Shown: positions 63,709 through 64,000 of the stretch, piece by piece
Numbering within the stretch: position 1 is the stretch's first letter
Layout of the letters: each line of letters begins with the position of its first letter
Source: Sphingomonadales bacterium
GTDB taxonomy: Bacteria > Pseudomonadota > Alphaproteobacteria > Sphingomonadales > Sphingomonadaceae
Assembly: GCA_027488785.1 (NCBI GenBank)
Contig: JAIYAY010000005.1
Location: 39,855-103,854, forward strand
Direction: 5' to 3'
DNA length: 64,000 nt
Notes under the pieces: model-generated
What the model saw: the letters and a program-made list of their open reading frames with translations, nothing else
Told to the model about the DNA's origin: nothing
The model's database searches: none
Made by a program: the position numbers and the translations under genes

Positions 63709-64000
<292 letters not shown>

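Overview
The window looks like a chromosomal segment from an alphaproteobacterium, most probably a member of the Sphingomonadales. This is an inference from gene content: abundant TonB-dependent receptors, GapR, DUF1244, DUF6356, DUF5681, an intact yebC-ruvCAB-ybgC-tolQRAB-pal block, and an rRNA operon that ends 5S then initiator tRNA-Met. It carries about 58 protein genes, the trailing end of an rRNA operon on the minus strand, and three accessory-looking stretches near the left end.

Layout. Positions 1-6340 hold a galactoside locus: a divergent SSS-family sodium/solute symporter (cut by the left edge), a GH36 alpha-galactosidase and a GH42 beta-galactosidase overlapping by 4 bp. It is followed by an SRPBCC-DUF3703 fusion gene behind a textbook MerR-family operator and a 12-codon leader ORF. 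Positions 6537-9670 (minus) hold a compact ParB/DNA methyltransferase - DUF5681 - large terminase cassette with no capsid genes. Its 5' side is a run of small hairpins followed by repeat-like DNA (9723-10195). Positions 10300-15816 (minus) hold a TonB-dependent receptor plus a three-gene ABC system with two DUF3526-type permeases, preceded by a TlpA-like lipoprotein that starts head-to-head with argH.

Positions 16566-23639 (plus) are mostly biosynthetic: argH, an LptM-like lipoprotein, lysA, a Met8/CysG-N-like dehydrogenase, proC, a secreted amidase and two hotdog thioesterases. Positions 23646-32359 hold YbjN, UbiK, TspO, an M16 peptidase, a penicillin-acylase family enzyme and an exported M17 aminopeptidase. 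clpB follows. At 35180-41081 are a small exported protein, a TPR/aspartyl-asparaginyl hydroxylase, a sulfotransferase-like protein and a very large TonB receptor.

Positions 41424-53071 are housekeeping: exported cyclophilin, queA, pyk, DUF1244, gapR, yebC, ruvC, ruvA, ruvB, ybgC, tolQ, tolR, tolA, tolB and pal. A WD40/amidohydrolase follows at 53258. Positions 56551-61836 form a minus-strand run (DUF898, M48 peptidase, DUF6356, alpha/beta hydrolase, TPR protein, gloA, gloB). The right end holds a small membrane-protein gene flanked by a direct repeat, a 38-residue membrane peptide ORF, tRNA-fMet with a fragmentary copy, 5S rRNA and the 3' end of 23S rRNA.

The most unusual material is the terminase/methyltransferase cassette with its hairpin array, and the MerR-operator/leader-ORF/SRPBCC-DUF3703 unit. 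Family names come from recognition of motifs by eye; no database search was run.
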